From Streptomyces thinghirensis (lineage in GTDB: Bacteria; Actinomycetota; Actinomycetia; Streptomycetales; Streptomycetaceae): DNA of 64,000 nt. Under the pieces are notes generated by a model. It worked only from the letters and a program-made list of their open reading frames with translations, was not told where the DNA came from and did not search any database. How positions within the stretch are numbered: the first letter of the stretch is position 1; each line of letters starts with the position of its first letter. The stretch is from contig JAKFGP010000058.1 of assembly GCA_021502835.1 (NCBI GenBank), positions 124,001 through 188,000 on the forward strand, given 5' to 3'. Below are positions 1-7,679 of the stretch, piece by piece. The position numbers and the translations under genes were made by a program.

Positions 1-586
1 CTCCTCGTCCTGCTCCTGGCCCTGCCCGCCGCCTACGCCCTCTCCATCCGCCCGGTGAAGAAGTGGACGGACATCCTGTTCTTCTTCCTCTCCACCAAGA
101 TGCTGCCGGTGGTGGCGGGCCTGCTGCCGATTTACCTGTTCGCCAAGAACACCCGGACATGCTGAACAACATCTGGCTGCTGGTCATCCTCTACACCTCG
201 ATGAACCTGCCGATCGCGGTCTGGATGATGCAGTCCTTCTGGCCGAGGTCCCGGTCGCGATCATCGAGGCGGCCCAGGTGGACGAACGCGAGGGCTGCCG
301 ACGATCCTGGCCCGGGTGGTCGCCCCGATCGCCCTCCCGGGCATCGCCGCGACATCGCTCATCTGCTTCATCTTCAGCTGGAACGAACTGCTCTTCGCCC
401 GGGTGCTGACGGGCGTGGTCGCCGAGACCGCCCCGTCTTCCTGACCGGCTTCATCACCAGCCAGGGCCTCTTCCTGGCCAAGGTGTGCACTGCGCGGCCA
501 TCGTCATCTCCCTGCCGGTGCTCGCCGCGGGGTTCGCCGCCCAGGACAAACTGGTCCAGGGCCTGTCGTTGGGAGCCGTGAAATGA
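1..586 (+). CDS. Sugar ABC transporter permease (MalG-like), C-terminal part
   Basis: The left edge cuts off the N-terminus. The frames piece together into a hydrophobic inner-membrane protein with the segment LPAAYALS, then FLSTKMLPVVAGLLPIYLFAKN, and the EAA loop (VAIIEAAQVDERE followed by LARVVAPIALPG), which docks on the ATPase in carbohydrate importers of the MalG family. It ends in VQGLSLGAVK. At least three single-base indels break the frame, near 160, 240 and 430. The stop overlaps the next start by 4 nt (ATGA), so it is translationally coupled to the dehydrogenase gene and probably belongs to a polyol or sugar uptake and catabolism operon that starts left of the window. The substrate cannot be told from the sequence. 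Confidence 0.85.
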
Positions 587-1555
587 AGGCCGCCATCCGA
601 GTCCGTGGGCCGTGCCGTCGTCACCGAGGTCCCCGACCGGCGGGAGCCGCGCGAGGTCGTCGTGGAGGTCGCCGCCTGCGGCCTGTGCGGCACCGACCTG
701 CATATCCTCCAGGGCGAGTTCGCGCCCAAGCTCCCCATCGTGCCGGGCCACGAGTTCGCCGGCGAGGTGGTCGGCGTCGGCGACCGGGTCACGGAGGTGT
801 CCGTCGGCGACCGGGTCGCGGTGGACCCGTCCCTCTACTGCTACGAGTGCCGCTACTGCCGCACCGGCCACAACAACCTGTGCGAACGCTGGGCGGCCAT
901 CGGCGTGACGACGGCCGGCGGCGCCGCGAAGTACGCGAGCCCCCGTGGCCAACTGCGTGAAGCTCCCGAGCACGTCCGCACCCAGGACGCGGCCCTGATC
1001 GAACCGCTCTCCTGCGCGGTCCTTGGCTACGACGTCCTCCAGTCCACCTCGGCGCCCACGTCCTGATCTGACTCCGGCACGATGGGCCTGATGATGCTGG
1101 AGCTGGCCAAGCGCACCGGCGCGGCCAGCGTCGACATGGTCGACCTCAGCCCGGCCGCCTGGAGACGGCCGCTGGCCTCGGCGTCTCGGCCTCGGCCGCG
1201 ACCCGGACGAACTGGACCGCCCCAGGGCTGGGACCTCGTCATCGACGCGACCGGCAACGCGGCGGCCATCCAGGACGGCCTGGACCGCGTCGCCAAGGCC
1301 GGCACCTTCCTCCAGTTCGGCGTCGCCGACTACGCGACCCGCGTACAGATCGACCCCTCCCGCATCTACAACCAGGAGATCACCATCACCGGCTCGATGG
1401 CGGTCCTGCACAGCCGCGCGCGGCGGAACTGTCGCGAACGGCGTCCTCGACCCGGACGTCTTCATCAGCGACCGCATCCCCTGGACCGCTACCCCGAGGC
1501 ACTGGAGCAGTTGGCGGCGGGGGTGGGCAGGAAGATCGTCGCGGTCGTGCCGTGA
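583..1555 (+). CDS. Zinc-dependent alcohol/polyol dehydrogenase (MDR family)
   Basis: Medium-chain dehydrogenase of the sorbitol/threonine dehydrogenase type. The catalytic zinc region reads ACGLCGTDLHILQGEF then GHEFAGEVVGVG. The structural zinc cysteines follow in CYECRYCRTGHNNLC. EPLSCAVLGYDVL and the nucleotide-binding half (MGLMMLELAKRTGAASVDMVDLS) come next, and the protein ends in GRKIVAVVP. Reconstructed length is about 320 residues, normal for the family. Indels near 601, 955, 1060, 1170 and 1425 break the frame. The ATG overlaps the permease stop, so it probably oxidises the sugar alcohol imported by that transporter, an inference from context. Confidence 0.88.
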
Positions 1556-1563
1556 GAAATAGC

Positions 1564-1660
1564 CCGTCGGCGTTCCAGGACGAGGCCGTCCAGGCCGATA
1601 GCGGGTCTGGGGGCGCAACCCCCGACAGGAACGGAAGGGCGGCTGGGGCGAAAACCCTCG
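1564..1660. repeat. Streptomyces intergenic repeat, copy 1
   Basis: About 95 bp closely matching 37178-37275. Both copies share GACGAGGCCGTCCAGGCCGA, a G-rich CTGGGGGC-centred hairpin and the tail GGGGCGAAAACC. Here the hairpin is imperfect (GGGGG, CGCA, then ACCCCC). It starts 9 nt after the dehydrogenase stop, which suggests a transcription-termination or mRNA-end role. Elements of this type are, to my knowledge, dispersed in Streptomyces genomes. Confidence 0.75.
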
Positions 1661-1687
1661 CCCCGCCCCCCCCACCCACCCGATCAC

Positions 1688-1902
1688 ATGCCCAAACCCC
1701 ACGGCTTCCCCTACACCGCCACCGGCAACGGCACCGTCCACATCACCCACCACAACAACCGCCACCACCCTGAACGGCTCCCGCCGCCCGCTTCCTCGAA
1801 GAGATCACGGCAGAGCGACTAACTGGTGATGGCCGCTGGACCGGCAACTACAAACACGGCAACGGAGCACGCGCCCGCAACCACCCCCGAAACCGCCGCT
1901 GA
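1688..1902 (+). CDS. Small conserved Streptomyces protein, unknown function
   Basis: The frames join to a basic protein of about 70 residues: MPKPHGFPYTATGNGTVHITHH, an arginine/alanine-rich middle (GSRAARFLEEITAE), then ARWTGNYKHGNERARARNHPRNRR. The C-terminal TGNY-(x)n-NHPRN signature is one I recall from a common Streptomyces family of unknown role. One or more indels lie between 1755 and 1850. No signal peptide or membrane segment is visible. It stands alone between the intergenic repeat and terD. Confidence 0.6.
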
Positions 1903-1987
1903 GCACCCCCCACCAGCCCCTGACCCGATTGGCCCCGGGTAAGGGAACGGTAAAACGCCCTCGCTCGTTCACCCGGCATGAGCAGCT

Positions 1988-3222
1988 ATGACTCCCGGCT
2001 CGAACATCCCCCTCTCCGCCGCCCGCGTGACGGTGGACGTCGCCGCGCCCGTTGCGGCTCGACGTATCCGGGCCTGGTTGCCTTCACAGCCGACGGCAGA
2101 TGCGCTCCGACGACGACTTCATCTTCTACAACCAGCCCACCGGCCAGGGCGTGACCTACCGCTCCGGCGGCGGCGCCGCCGGACCTGGTGCGATGGTCGA
2201 CACCTCCGCCGTCCCGCCGGGCATCGAGAAGATCGTCGTCACCGCCCAGCCCGACGCCGCCGGGCAGTCCTTCCAGGGCATCGAACCGACCGCCACCGCA
2301 TCCGCAACGCGGACGACAACTCCGTCCTCGCCACCTTCACGCCTCCCCGCAGCTCGGCACCGAGACCGCGCTGGTGATCGTGGAGGTCTACCTGCGCAAC
2401 GGCGCCTCGGAAGGCCCGCGCGGGTCGGGCCGGGGGGCTACTCAACGGCCTCGCCGGCATCGCGACGGACTCTCGGCGTCTCGGTGGAGGAACCCGCCGC
2501 CCCGGCCGCCCAGCCGGCCACCCCGCCGGCCCCGCAGCGGTCCCAGGCGGCCACCCCGCCGCCCCCGCCCGCCGCCGCGCCGACGATGCCCTCCGCGCCT
2601 CCCGCTGCACCGGCCCCGCCCCACCCCGGCCCCGGGCGCCGGCAAGATCAACCTCGACAAGGGCCGGGTCAGCCTCCAGAAGAACCAGACCGTCTCCCTC
2701 GTCAAGGGCGGCCGGCCGATGCTCTCCCAGGTCAAGATGGGCCTCGGCTGGGAGCCGGCATACCGCGGCAAGGACATCGACCTGGACGCGTCGGTCATCG
2801 CGTACGGCCTGCAGCGCAACCACATCGACAGCTGCTACTTCGGCAAACTGTCCATCGTCGGCGGCGCCATCAAGCACTCGGGGACAACCTCACCGGCGAG
2901 GGCGGCGGCGACGACGAGGTCATCACCGTCGACCTGGGGGCGGCTCCCGCAGGAGGTCAGCGGCCTGGTCTTCACGGTGAACTCGTTCTCCGGCCAGAAG
3001 TTCACGGAGGTCGCCAAGGCCTACTGCCGCCCTCATGGACGCCGCGACCGGTGAGGAACTGGTCCGCTTCGACCTCACCACAGCGCCGAGCCGCAGACCG
3101 GCGTGATGATGGCGAAGCTGATCCGGCAGTACTCCGGCGAGTGGGAGATGACCGCCATGGGCGACTTCGTCAAGTCCCGCACGGTCCGGGGCATGGTGAA
3201 GCCCTCGGCCCAGGCCCTGTAG
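1988..3222 (+). CDS. TerD-family protein with two TerD domains
   Basis: The N-terminal domain reads SDDDFIFYNQPTGQGVTYRSGG, then VPPGIEKIVVTAQPDAAGQSF and LVIVEVYLRN, the usual TerD fold with the calcium-binding DDF region. A proline/alanine-rich linker of about 60 residues follows (about 2490-2640). A second, divergent TerD domain spans INLDKGRVSLQKNQTVSLVK to MGDFVKSRTVRGMVKPSAQAL, with VIAYGLQRNHIDSCYFGKLS and EVSGLVFTVNSFSGQKF. TerD proteins are linked to tellurite and stress resistance and to calcium-dependent signalling. Length is about 405 residues after correcting indels near 2060, 2190, 2300, 2430, 2880, 3030 and 3080. It appears monocistronic. Confidence 0.88.
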
Positions 3223-3280
3223 GCAACGGCAGGTGGGGCCCCCGGCGCTCCCGGCACCGCCGGCGCCCCACCAACGCCGC

Positions 3281-3840
3281 CTACGCCCGCAACCCGCCCC
3301 ACACCAGGGACAGATACCGGCGGACGAGACTCCCCGGCATCCCCTGCCCTACCCCGTCGGTCGACTCGGACGCCGTCACCACCCCGTGCACCAGCCGCAG
3401 CACCTCGATCAGCTCGACGTCCCCCGCAGCGTCCCCTCGTCGCGCCGCCCGCACCAGCCGCCCGGCCGCCCCCACCACACAGTCGCCGCACGCCGTGTCC
3501 ACGGCCGAGCCACCGGCCGTGACGGCGGTGCCCAGCAACGCCTTCATGCCGCGGACCTGGAGCGCCCCCACAGCGGGCTCGTTCAGCCACTCCAGCAACG
3601 CCTCGCCGCCCGGCGCCCGCTCGGCCGCGATCGGGTCGGCGCGCGCCGCGATCGCCGTCCGGTCGAGATAGGCGGCCTCCAGCAGCGCCCGTCGCGTGGG
3701 GAAATGCCGGTACAGCGTGCCGGTCCCGACCCCCGCCCGCTTGGCGATGTCGTCGGGGAGGCGCCTTCGCCATGCTCGGCGAAAGCCGCCGCCGCGACCT
3801 CCAGCAGCCGCTCACGGTTGCGGCGGGCATCCGCGCGCAT
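3281..3840 (-). CDS. TetR-family transcriptional regulator
   Basis: The start MRADARRNRERLLEVAAAAFAEHG and a helix-turn-helix reconstructed around DDIAKRAGVGTGTLYRHFPTR are typical of TetR proteins. The C-terminal half reads LEWLNEPAVGALQVRGMKALL through GMPGSLVRRYLSLVWGGLRA and should bind an unknown ligand. Length is about 185 residues, normal for the family. An indel falls in the HTH near 3755. It converges with the terD gene, so its target is not obvious from position. Confidence 0.85.
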
Positions 3841-3916
3841 GGCCCTGACTGCGCCATCCCACTACTCCCTGCACACCGGGGTCATCTCGCCGATCCCTAC
3901 CGCGCACCCTCCAGCT

Positions 3917-3934
3917 GCGGCCTTCTAAGGCCGC
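3917..3934 (-). terminator. Possible hairpin downstream of the TROVE gene
   Basis: An 18-nt palindrome, GCGGCCTTCTAAGGCCGC, folds to a 7-bp stem with a 4-nt loop. It lies in the 236-bp gap between the TROVE stop and the TetR start, both on the minus strand. No U-run follows. I see nothing else in that gap. Confidence 0.4.
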
Positions 3935-4076
3935 CCAGGGCCAGTCGGCGTCCCGGGCGGCTTCGAGCTGCTGGGGACCATCCGGAACTGCCGCGTCCGA
4001 GGGCGCCGAAGGTGTGCCGGTTGCATATGCCGAGCGAGGCCGTGACCCGCCCGGTACCCGGCCAGGTTCCAGGTGC

Positions 4077-5504
4077 CTAGGCCGGCACGTGCTCCGGAAC
4101 CTGCTCGGTCGGGTCGCCGTGCCGGTTGTAGGCGTACTGCTCGTCGGTGACGATCAGCACCCGGTCGTGCTTCCTGTAGTGCCGGCGGACCGCGTCGGTC
4201 GTGTCGGTCCCGCCCAGGTCACCCGAAGCGCTCAGGATCTTCGCGCCGACTCGCCCGCGGTACCGCGCGGTTGCTCGACGTACCGAACTCCGCAGGTCCG
4301 CGTCCGCCGCCCGCAGCGCAGGCGCCGTGCCGAGATCGCCGCCGCGTCGGCCCGGTTGAGCTCCGAGCGGTCCGACATCCGCGAGTAGAACATGGGCCAG
4401 GCGGTCCACGAGGACCAGGGTCCGGCCGGGCAGCGCGGGCACGTTGGCCGGCGGGTGCCCGAGCAGCCTGCTCCAGCGAGGTACGACCAGCGCAGCGACG
4501 GCGCGTGCCGGTACGCGGCGAGGTAGCGGAAGGGGAACTGCCGCGAGCGCGCCACCTGGTCCGGGTCGCTGATCCGGGCCGCCACCCGCGCCGCGACCTC
4601 GTCGGAGACACCGGCCTCGTCGAAGTTGCGCAGGTTTCGGACGAGCGCCATGGCACCCATGGACGGAATCACGGCCTCCCAGGCCGCCCTGTCCATCGGC
4701 CCCTGGAGCCAGCCGGCCAGCATCTCCCACGTGATGCCCGCCGCCGCGAGCCGCTCGGCACCGTCGGGCGCCGTGACGACCGCTCGCCGCCGGTCGACGG
4801 GCGGCGCCATCAGCTCGCGGTGCGCGGTCGGGACGCGGTTCGAGGCCAGGCGGCACCGCGGTGTCCAGGTTGTGCCGGCGGTCGAGGGCGTACTCGAACA
4901 GCTCGCCCTGCCACGGCTTCTCCGGGTCCGGCGCCGCGTGCACCAGGTTGAGGATGTCGCCGAAGCGGTAGCCCTTGGACGCGGTGTCGTACTTAGCAGC
5001 GACTTGCCGTGGTAGAGCCGCCGTACGGCGTCGGCGATCCCCGCTTGACCGGCTTGGGCACGGCACGCCCGTACGCCGCCGTCCAGTACGCGAGCAGCTC
5101 ACCGGGCTCGTCGGGCCGCTGGAGGACGGAGGCGACGACCTGCCGGTTGGCCGGACCGTCGGTGGCACCCGCGTCGAGGCGTGCCTTGACGTACTCGGCG
5201 GCGCCGACGATCGAGCGGTGCGCAGGTTGCCCTCGCCGCGCAGCCGGCCGAGCAGGCCGGCCGTCCACGACGGATCGGTGAGGGCGAGTTCACGCACGAG
5301 CGTGGCGAAGCGGTCGTCGCGGGCGGCGCCGGGCTCGTAGAAGGTCTGCTGGGACACGAAGTTGGCGACCGACAGCAGGAAGAGCTCGGAGCGTGCGTCA
5401 CGCTCACGGCCCCGGCCGCCCTCGTAGGTGCGCAGCACGCGGCCCGTCGATGTCACGCGCGAGGTGGGCTGTGCCTTCGCCGTCTTGGTGTTGAATCGCG
5501 CCAT
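4077..5504 (-). CDS. TROVE-domain protein (Ro60/Rsr-like RNA-binding protein)
   Basis: The ring-forming TROVE domain starts after a short basic tail (MARFNTKTAKAQPTSRV). It reads SELFLLSVANFVSQQTFYEPGAARDDRFATLVRELA, EYVKARLDAGATDGPANRQVVA, KYDTASKGYRFGDILNLVH and TWEMLAGWLQGPMDRAAWEAVIPSMGAMALVRNLRNFDE. A vWA-like domain follows, with the strand TLVLVDR, a reconstructed G-P-M MIDAS-like loop near 4395, and the end DRVLIVTDEQYAYNRHGDPTEQVPEHVPA. Ro proteins bind Y RNAs and misfolded RNAs in RNA quality control. Length is about 470-480 residues. There are at least six indels, including two in the MIDAS loop, so its metal site cannot be judged. The ATG at 5504 follows GGAATTC spacing, and the three Y-RNA-like structures lie immediately upstream. 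Confidence 0.9.
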   Translation of the reverse strand: MARFNTKTAKAQPTSRVTSTGRVLRTYEGGRGRERDARSELFLLSVANFVSQQTFYEPGAARDDRFATLVRELALTDPSWTAGLLGRLRGEGNLRTARSSAPPSTSRHASTRVPPTVRPTGRSSPPSSSGPTSPVSCSRTGRRRTGVPCPSRSSGDRRRRTAALPRQVAAKYDTASKGYRFGDILNLVHAAPDPEKPWQGELFEYALDRRHNLDTAVPPGLEPRPDRAPRADGAARRPAASGRHGARRCRAARGGGHHVGDAGRLAPGADGQGGLGGRDSVHGCHGARPKPAQLRRGRCLRRGRGAGGGPDQRPGPGGALAAVPLPLPRRVPARAVAALVVPRWSRLLGHPPANVPALPGRTLVLVDRLAHVLLADVGPLGAQPGRRGGDLGTAPALRAADADLRSSVRRATARYRGRVGAKILSASGDLGGTDTTDAVRRHYRKHDRVLIVTDEQYAYNRHGDPTEQVPEHVPA

Positions 5505-5553
5505 GGTGAATTCCCCCCGAATTCCTTTCGGTGGGAGGGGCGCGGCAGAAGGA

Positions 5554-5694
5554 GGGTGCCCGAGGTCGGAATCGGCGACGGGAACATCCGGATGCTCTGC
5601 CATTTGAGCTACACCGACCCGTAGTCGGTGACGGGATTCGAACCCGCAGCCATCCGGTCGAAGGAAGTATCCGCTGCCTGCGCACCGGGCACCC
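5554..5694 (-). ncRNA. Y-RNA-like RNA 2 with permuted tRNA-like module
   Basis: The 141-nt structure is closed by a perfect 9-bp stem, GGGTGCCCG with CGGGCACCC (5686-5694 with 5554-5562). Inside are the conserved GTGCGC (5680-5685) and the helix GGCAGCGG/CCGTCGCC with one A-C mismatch. The tip is a circularly permuted tRNA: CCGGA/TCCGG in the anticodon-stem position (5653-5657 with 5588-5592), T-arm GCGGGTTCGAATCCCGT (5631-5647), acceptor-like stem CACCGA/TCGGTG (5625-5630 with 5612-5617) capped by a 7-nt loop, and D-arm 5594-5609. This is the known layout of bacterial YrlA RNAs. It ends 50 nt before the TROVE start codon. Confidence 0.82.
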
Positions 5695-5707
5695 ACCATC
5701 TGCTGCG

Positions 5708-5780
5708 CCTCCCGAGATCAAGTCGGCCGCGGCGTCGGATTCGATCACAACGAAGTAGCCGCGGCCCGCGCACCGGGAGG
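5708..5780 (-). ncRNA. Short Y-RNA-like RNA without tRNA-like module
   Basis: This 73-nt member lies between the two longer ones. The outer stem CCTCCCG/CGGGAGG (5774-5780 with 5708-5714) is followed by the shared block GTGCGC (5768-5773). A perfect 9-bp stem GGCCGCGGC/GCCGCGGCC (5758-5766 with 5725-5733) comes next, and the shared 3' segment GACTTGATCT lies at 5715-5724. The 24-nt loop begins with TACTTCG, as in the two neighbours, and contains GATCGAATCC, which resembles a T-loop but has no arms. It keeps the likely Ro-binding part and lacks the tRNA-like part. Confidence 0.65.
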
Positions 5781-5797
5781 TGCGTGAAGTGCAAGGT

Positions 5798-5933
5798 GTC
5801 CAGAGTTCAGGTCGGCGGAACCGACAAGGTGCTCTAACCCCTGAGCTACACCGGCGCGTTGTGCCGGTGACGGAACTCGAACCCGTGGCCGCCCCATTAT
5901 GAGTGGAAGTAGGTCCTGCCTTCGCACCTGGAC
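5798..5933 (-). ncRNA. Y-RNA-like RNA 1 with permuted tRNA-like module
   Basis: The 136-nt structure is closed by GTCCAG/CTGGAC (5928-5933 with 5798-5803). The conserved GTGCGAAGGCAG follows at 5916-5927, and the matching 3' segment GACCTGAACT lies at 5804-5813. The helix GGCAGGACC/GGTTCCGCC has an A-C mismatch at the same position as in RNA 2. The tRNA-like tip is permuted: T-arm ACGGGTTCGAGTTCCGT (5870-5886), a perfect 7-bp acceptor-like stem CACCGGC/GCCGGTG (5863-5869 with 5849-5855) closed by a 7-nt loop, then D-arm GCTCAGGGGTTAGAGC (5831-5846). There is no CCA end and no anticodon loop. The anticodon-side helix is weaker than in RNA 2. Confidence 0.8.
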
Positions 5934-5979
5934 GTTCATCACTCTAAGAGGGCGGCCGTCGCTCAGGCGAGCGAATTAA

Positions 5980-7444
5980 TCACCGGCGCTTCTGCCGCTT
6001 CCACGGCCCGGTGATGGCGAGCATGATGCCGGGGTCCTGGATATTGGCGTAGAGGGTCTTCCCGTCGGGCGAGAAGGTGACGCCGGTGAACTCGCTGTAC
6101 TCCGGCTCCTCTTCGGAACCGACGTTCAGGTCGTTGCGGGCGATGGGGTACGTGCGTCCGCTGTCGGTGGCGCCGAACAGGTGCTGGACGCCGTCGCCGT
6201 CCTCGGCGATGACGAGGCCGCCGTACGGGGAGACGGTGATGTTGTCGGGGCCGTCGAAGGCGCCGTCCGCCGACGGGTCGGGGTTGACACCGAGGAGGAC
6301 CTTGAGGGTGAGGGTGCGGCGCTTGGGGTCGTAGAACCAGACCTGGCCGTCGTGCGGCCGGCCGGGGCTCTCGTCACGGGCGAAGGAGGAGACGATGTAG
6401 GCGCCGCCGTCGGCCCACCACATGCCCTCCAGCTTGCGGGCGCGGGTGACCCGGCCGGCGCTGAACTGCTTGCGCACCGAGGTGCTCTTCGCGTCGCGGT
6501 CGGGGACGTCGATCCAGTCGACGCCGTAGACGGTGCCGGTCCTCGTCGCGCGGGAGAGGTCGTCGACGAACTTGCCGCCGGAGTCGAAGCACTTGAACGC
6601 CTGGAGGACCCCGGCGTCGTCGGCGAGGGTGCGCAGCCTGTTGCGGCCGTAGCCGGAAGCCCTCCGGCGGGGTCCAGCGGTAGAAGAGGCCGTTGGGGCC
6701 GGAGGCGTCCTCGGTGAGGTAGAGGTGGCCGCGCCTGGGGTCGACGACGACGGCCTCGTGGGCGTAGCGGCCGAGCGCCTTGATCGGCTTGGGGTCGCGG
6801 TTGGCGCGGCGGTCCTCGGGGTCGACCTCGAAGACGTAGCCGTGGTCCTTGGTCATCCCCCTCCTCGCCGGCCTTGTCCTCGGTCTCCTCGCAGGTCAGC
6901 CAGGTGCCCCACGGGGTGCTGCGCCCGCGCAGTTGGTGGCGGTGCCGGCGATGCCGACCCACTCGGCGACGTGGCCGCCAGCGGCGGACCTCGACGACCG
7001 TGCAGCCGCCGGCCGCGGCGGGGTCGTAGGACGAGGCCCTCGGTGAGCGGGACGGGGTGCGGCCAGTCGTCGCGGTGGCCGCCGAGTTCGTGGTTGTTGA
7101 CGAGGAGGGTGGTGCCGCGCGGGCCGTCGAAGGCGGCGGTGCCGTCGTGGTTGGACGGGGTGTACTCACCCGACTCCAGCTTGGTCCGGCCGCAGTAGGT
7201 GATGATCTCGTACCGGAACCCGGCGGGCAGGGCGAGGATGCCGTCGGGGTCGGGGATCAGCGGCTCGTACCACCCGTGGTCGTGTCCGTGTCCGTGGCCT
7301 CTGTCTGTGCTCCTCCCCCGTGCTCGGTGTCCGTGGAAGCGAGGGCGTTCGGGGCGGTGGCGAGGGCGCCGACGCTGCCCGCCAGCACGACCCGGCGCCG
7401 GTGAGCGCGGAGCGACTGGCGAAGTCCCTGCGGGTGAGCGACAT
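5980..7444 (-). CDS. phoX: PhoX-family alkaline phosphatase, Tat-secreted
   Basis: The N-terminus MSLTRRDFASRSALTGAG plus a hydrophobic stretch and ALAST is a twin-arginine signal. The body is PhoX/DUF839: DHGWYEPLIPDPDGILALPAGFRYEII, TLLVNNHELGGHRDDWPHPVP, TPWGTWLTCEETEDKAG, GRYAHEAVVVDPRRGHLYLTEDASGPNGLFYRW, GMWWADGGAYIVSSFARDES, FDGPDNITVSPYGGLVIAEDGDG and EFTGVTFSPDGKTLYANIQDPG. PhoX enzymes are extracellular Ca/Fe phosphomonoesterases that release phosphate from organic esters. Length is about 470-485 residues. Indels cluster at 6545, 6655, 6855 and 6930-7050. A PHO-box candidate lies about 80 nt upstream. It probably belongs to the PhoP regulon. Confidence 0.9.
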
Positions 7445-7521
7445 GGTGACTCCTGTGACGGTGGACGTGCCGGACGTGCCGTGGAGGGTGGCGGACCTCG
7501 GTCCGGCGACACGGTTCCGCC

Positions 7522-7543
7522 CGCGCCTGAACGGCGGTTGAAC
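7522..7543 (-). promoter_or_regulatory. Candidate PHO box upstream of phoX
   Basis: On the minus strand two 11-nt units follow each other directly: GTTCAACCGCC and GTTCAGGCGCG. Direct-repeat units of 11 nt starting GTTCA(C) are the known PhoP binding pattern in Streptomyces. The pair lies 78 nt upstream of the phoX start. The first unit fits well and the second only in its first five bases. Confidence 0.55.
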
Positions 7544-7592
7544 TACGCACGGCGCCCACGCGGCAGCCCGCACAACCACGAACCCGCCCCGC

Positions 7593-7679
7593 AACCGCGC
7601 AGACCCCGCGCAACCGCAGGCACCCCTCCCGCCTAACCGCAGGCACCCTGCCACGTAACCGCGGGCATTCGTGCCGCCT
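7593..7679. repeat. Imperfect direct repeats in the phoX upstream gap
   Basis: Four imperfect copies of an AACCGC(A/G)GGCA(C/T) unit begin near 7593, 7612, 7635 and 7657, with a period of 19-23 nt. The array ends in a short hairpin, CGTGCCGCC-TAG-GGCGGCACG, at about 7669-7689, which may terminate the minus-strand hypothetical gene to the right. The rest of 7445-7677 holds the PHO-box candidate and no gene. Confidence 0.4.

Noticed and set aside
374..1768. Long minus-strand open frame over the permease and dehydrogenase genes
   Set aside because: Its protein is low-complexity and arginine/glycine-rich, while the plus strand encodes clear conserved proteins. It is a shadow frame of G+C-rich DNA.
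5588..5886. Two ordinary tRNA genes
   Set aside because: The T-arm comes before the D-arm, acceptor ends are closed by short loops, and there is no anticodon loop or CCA. A permuted tRNA-like module in Y RNA fits better.
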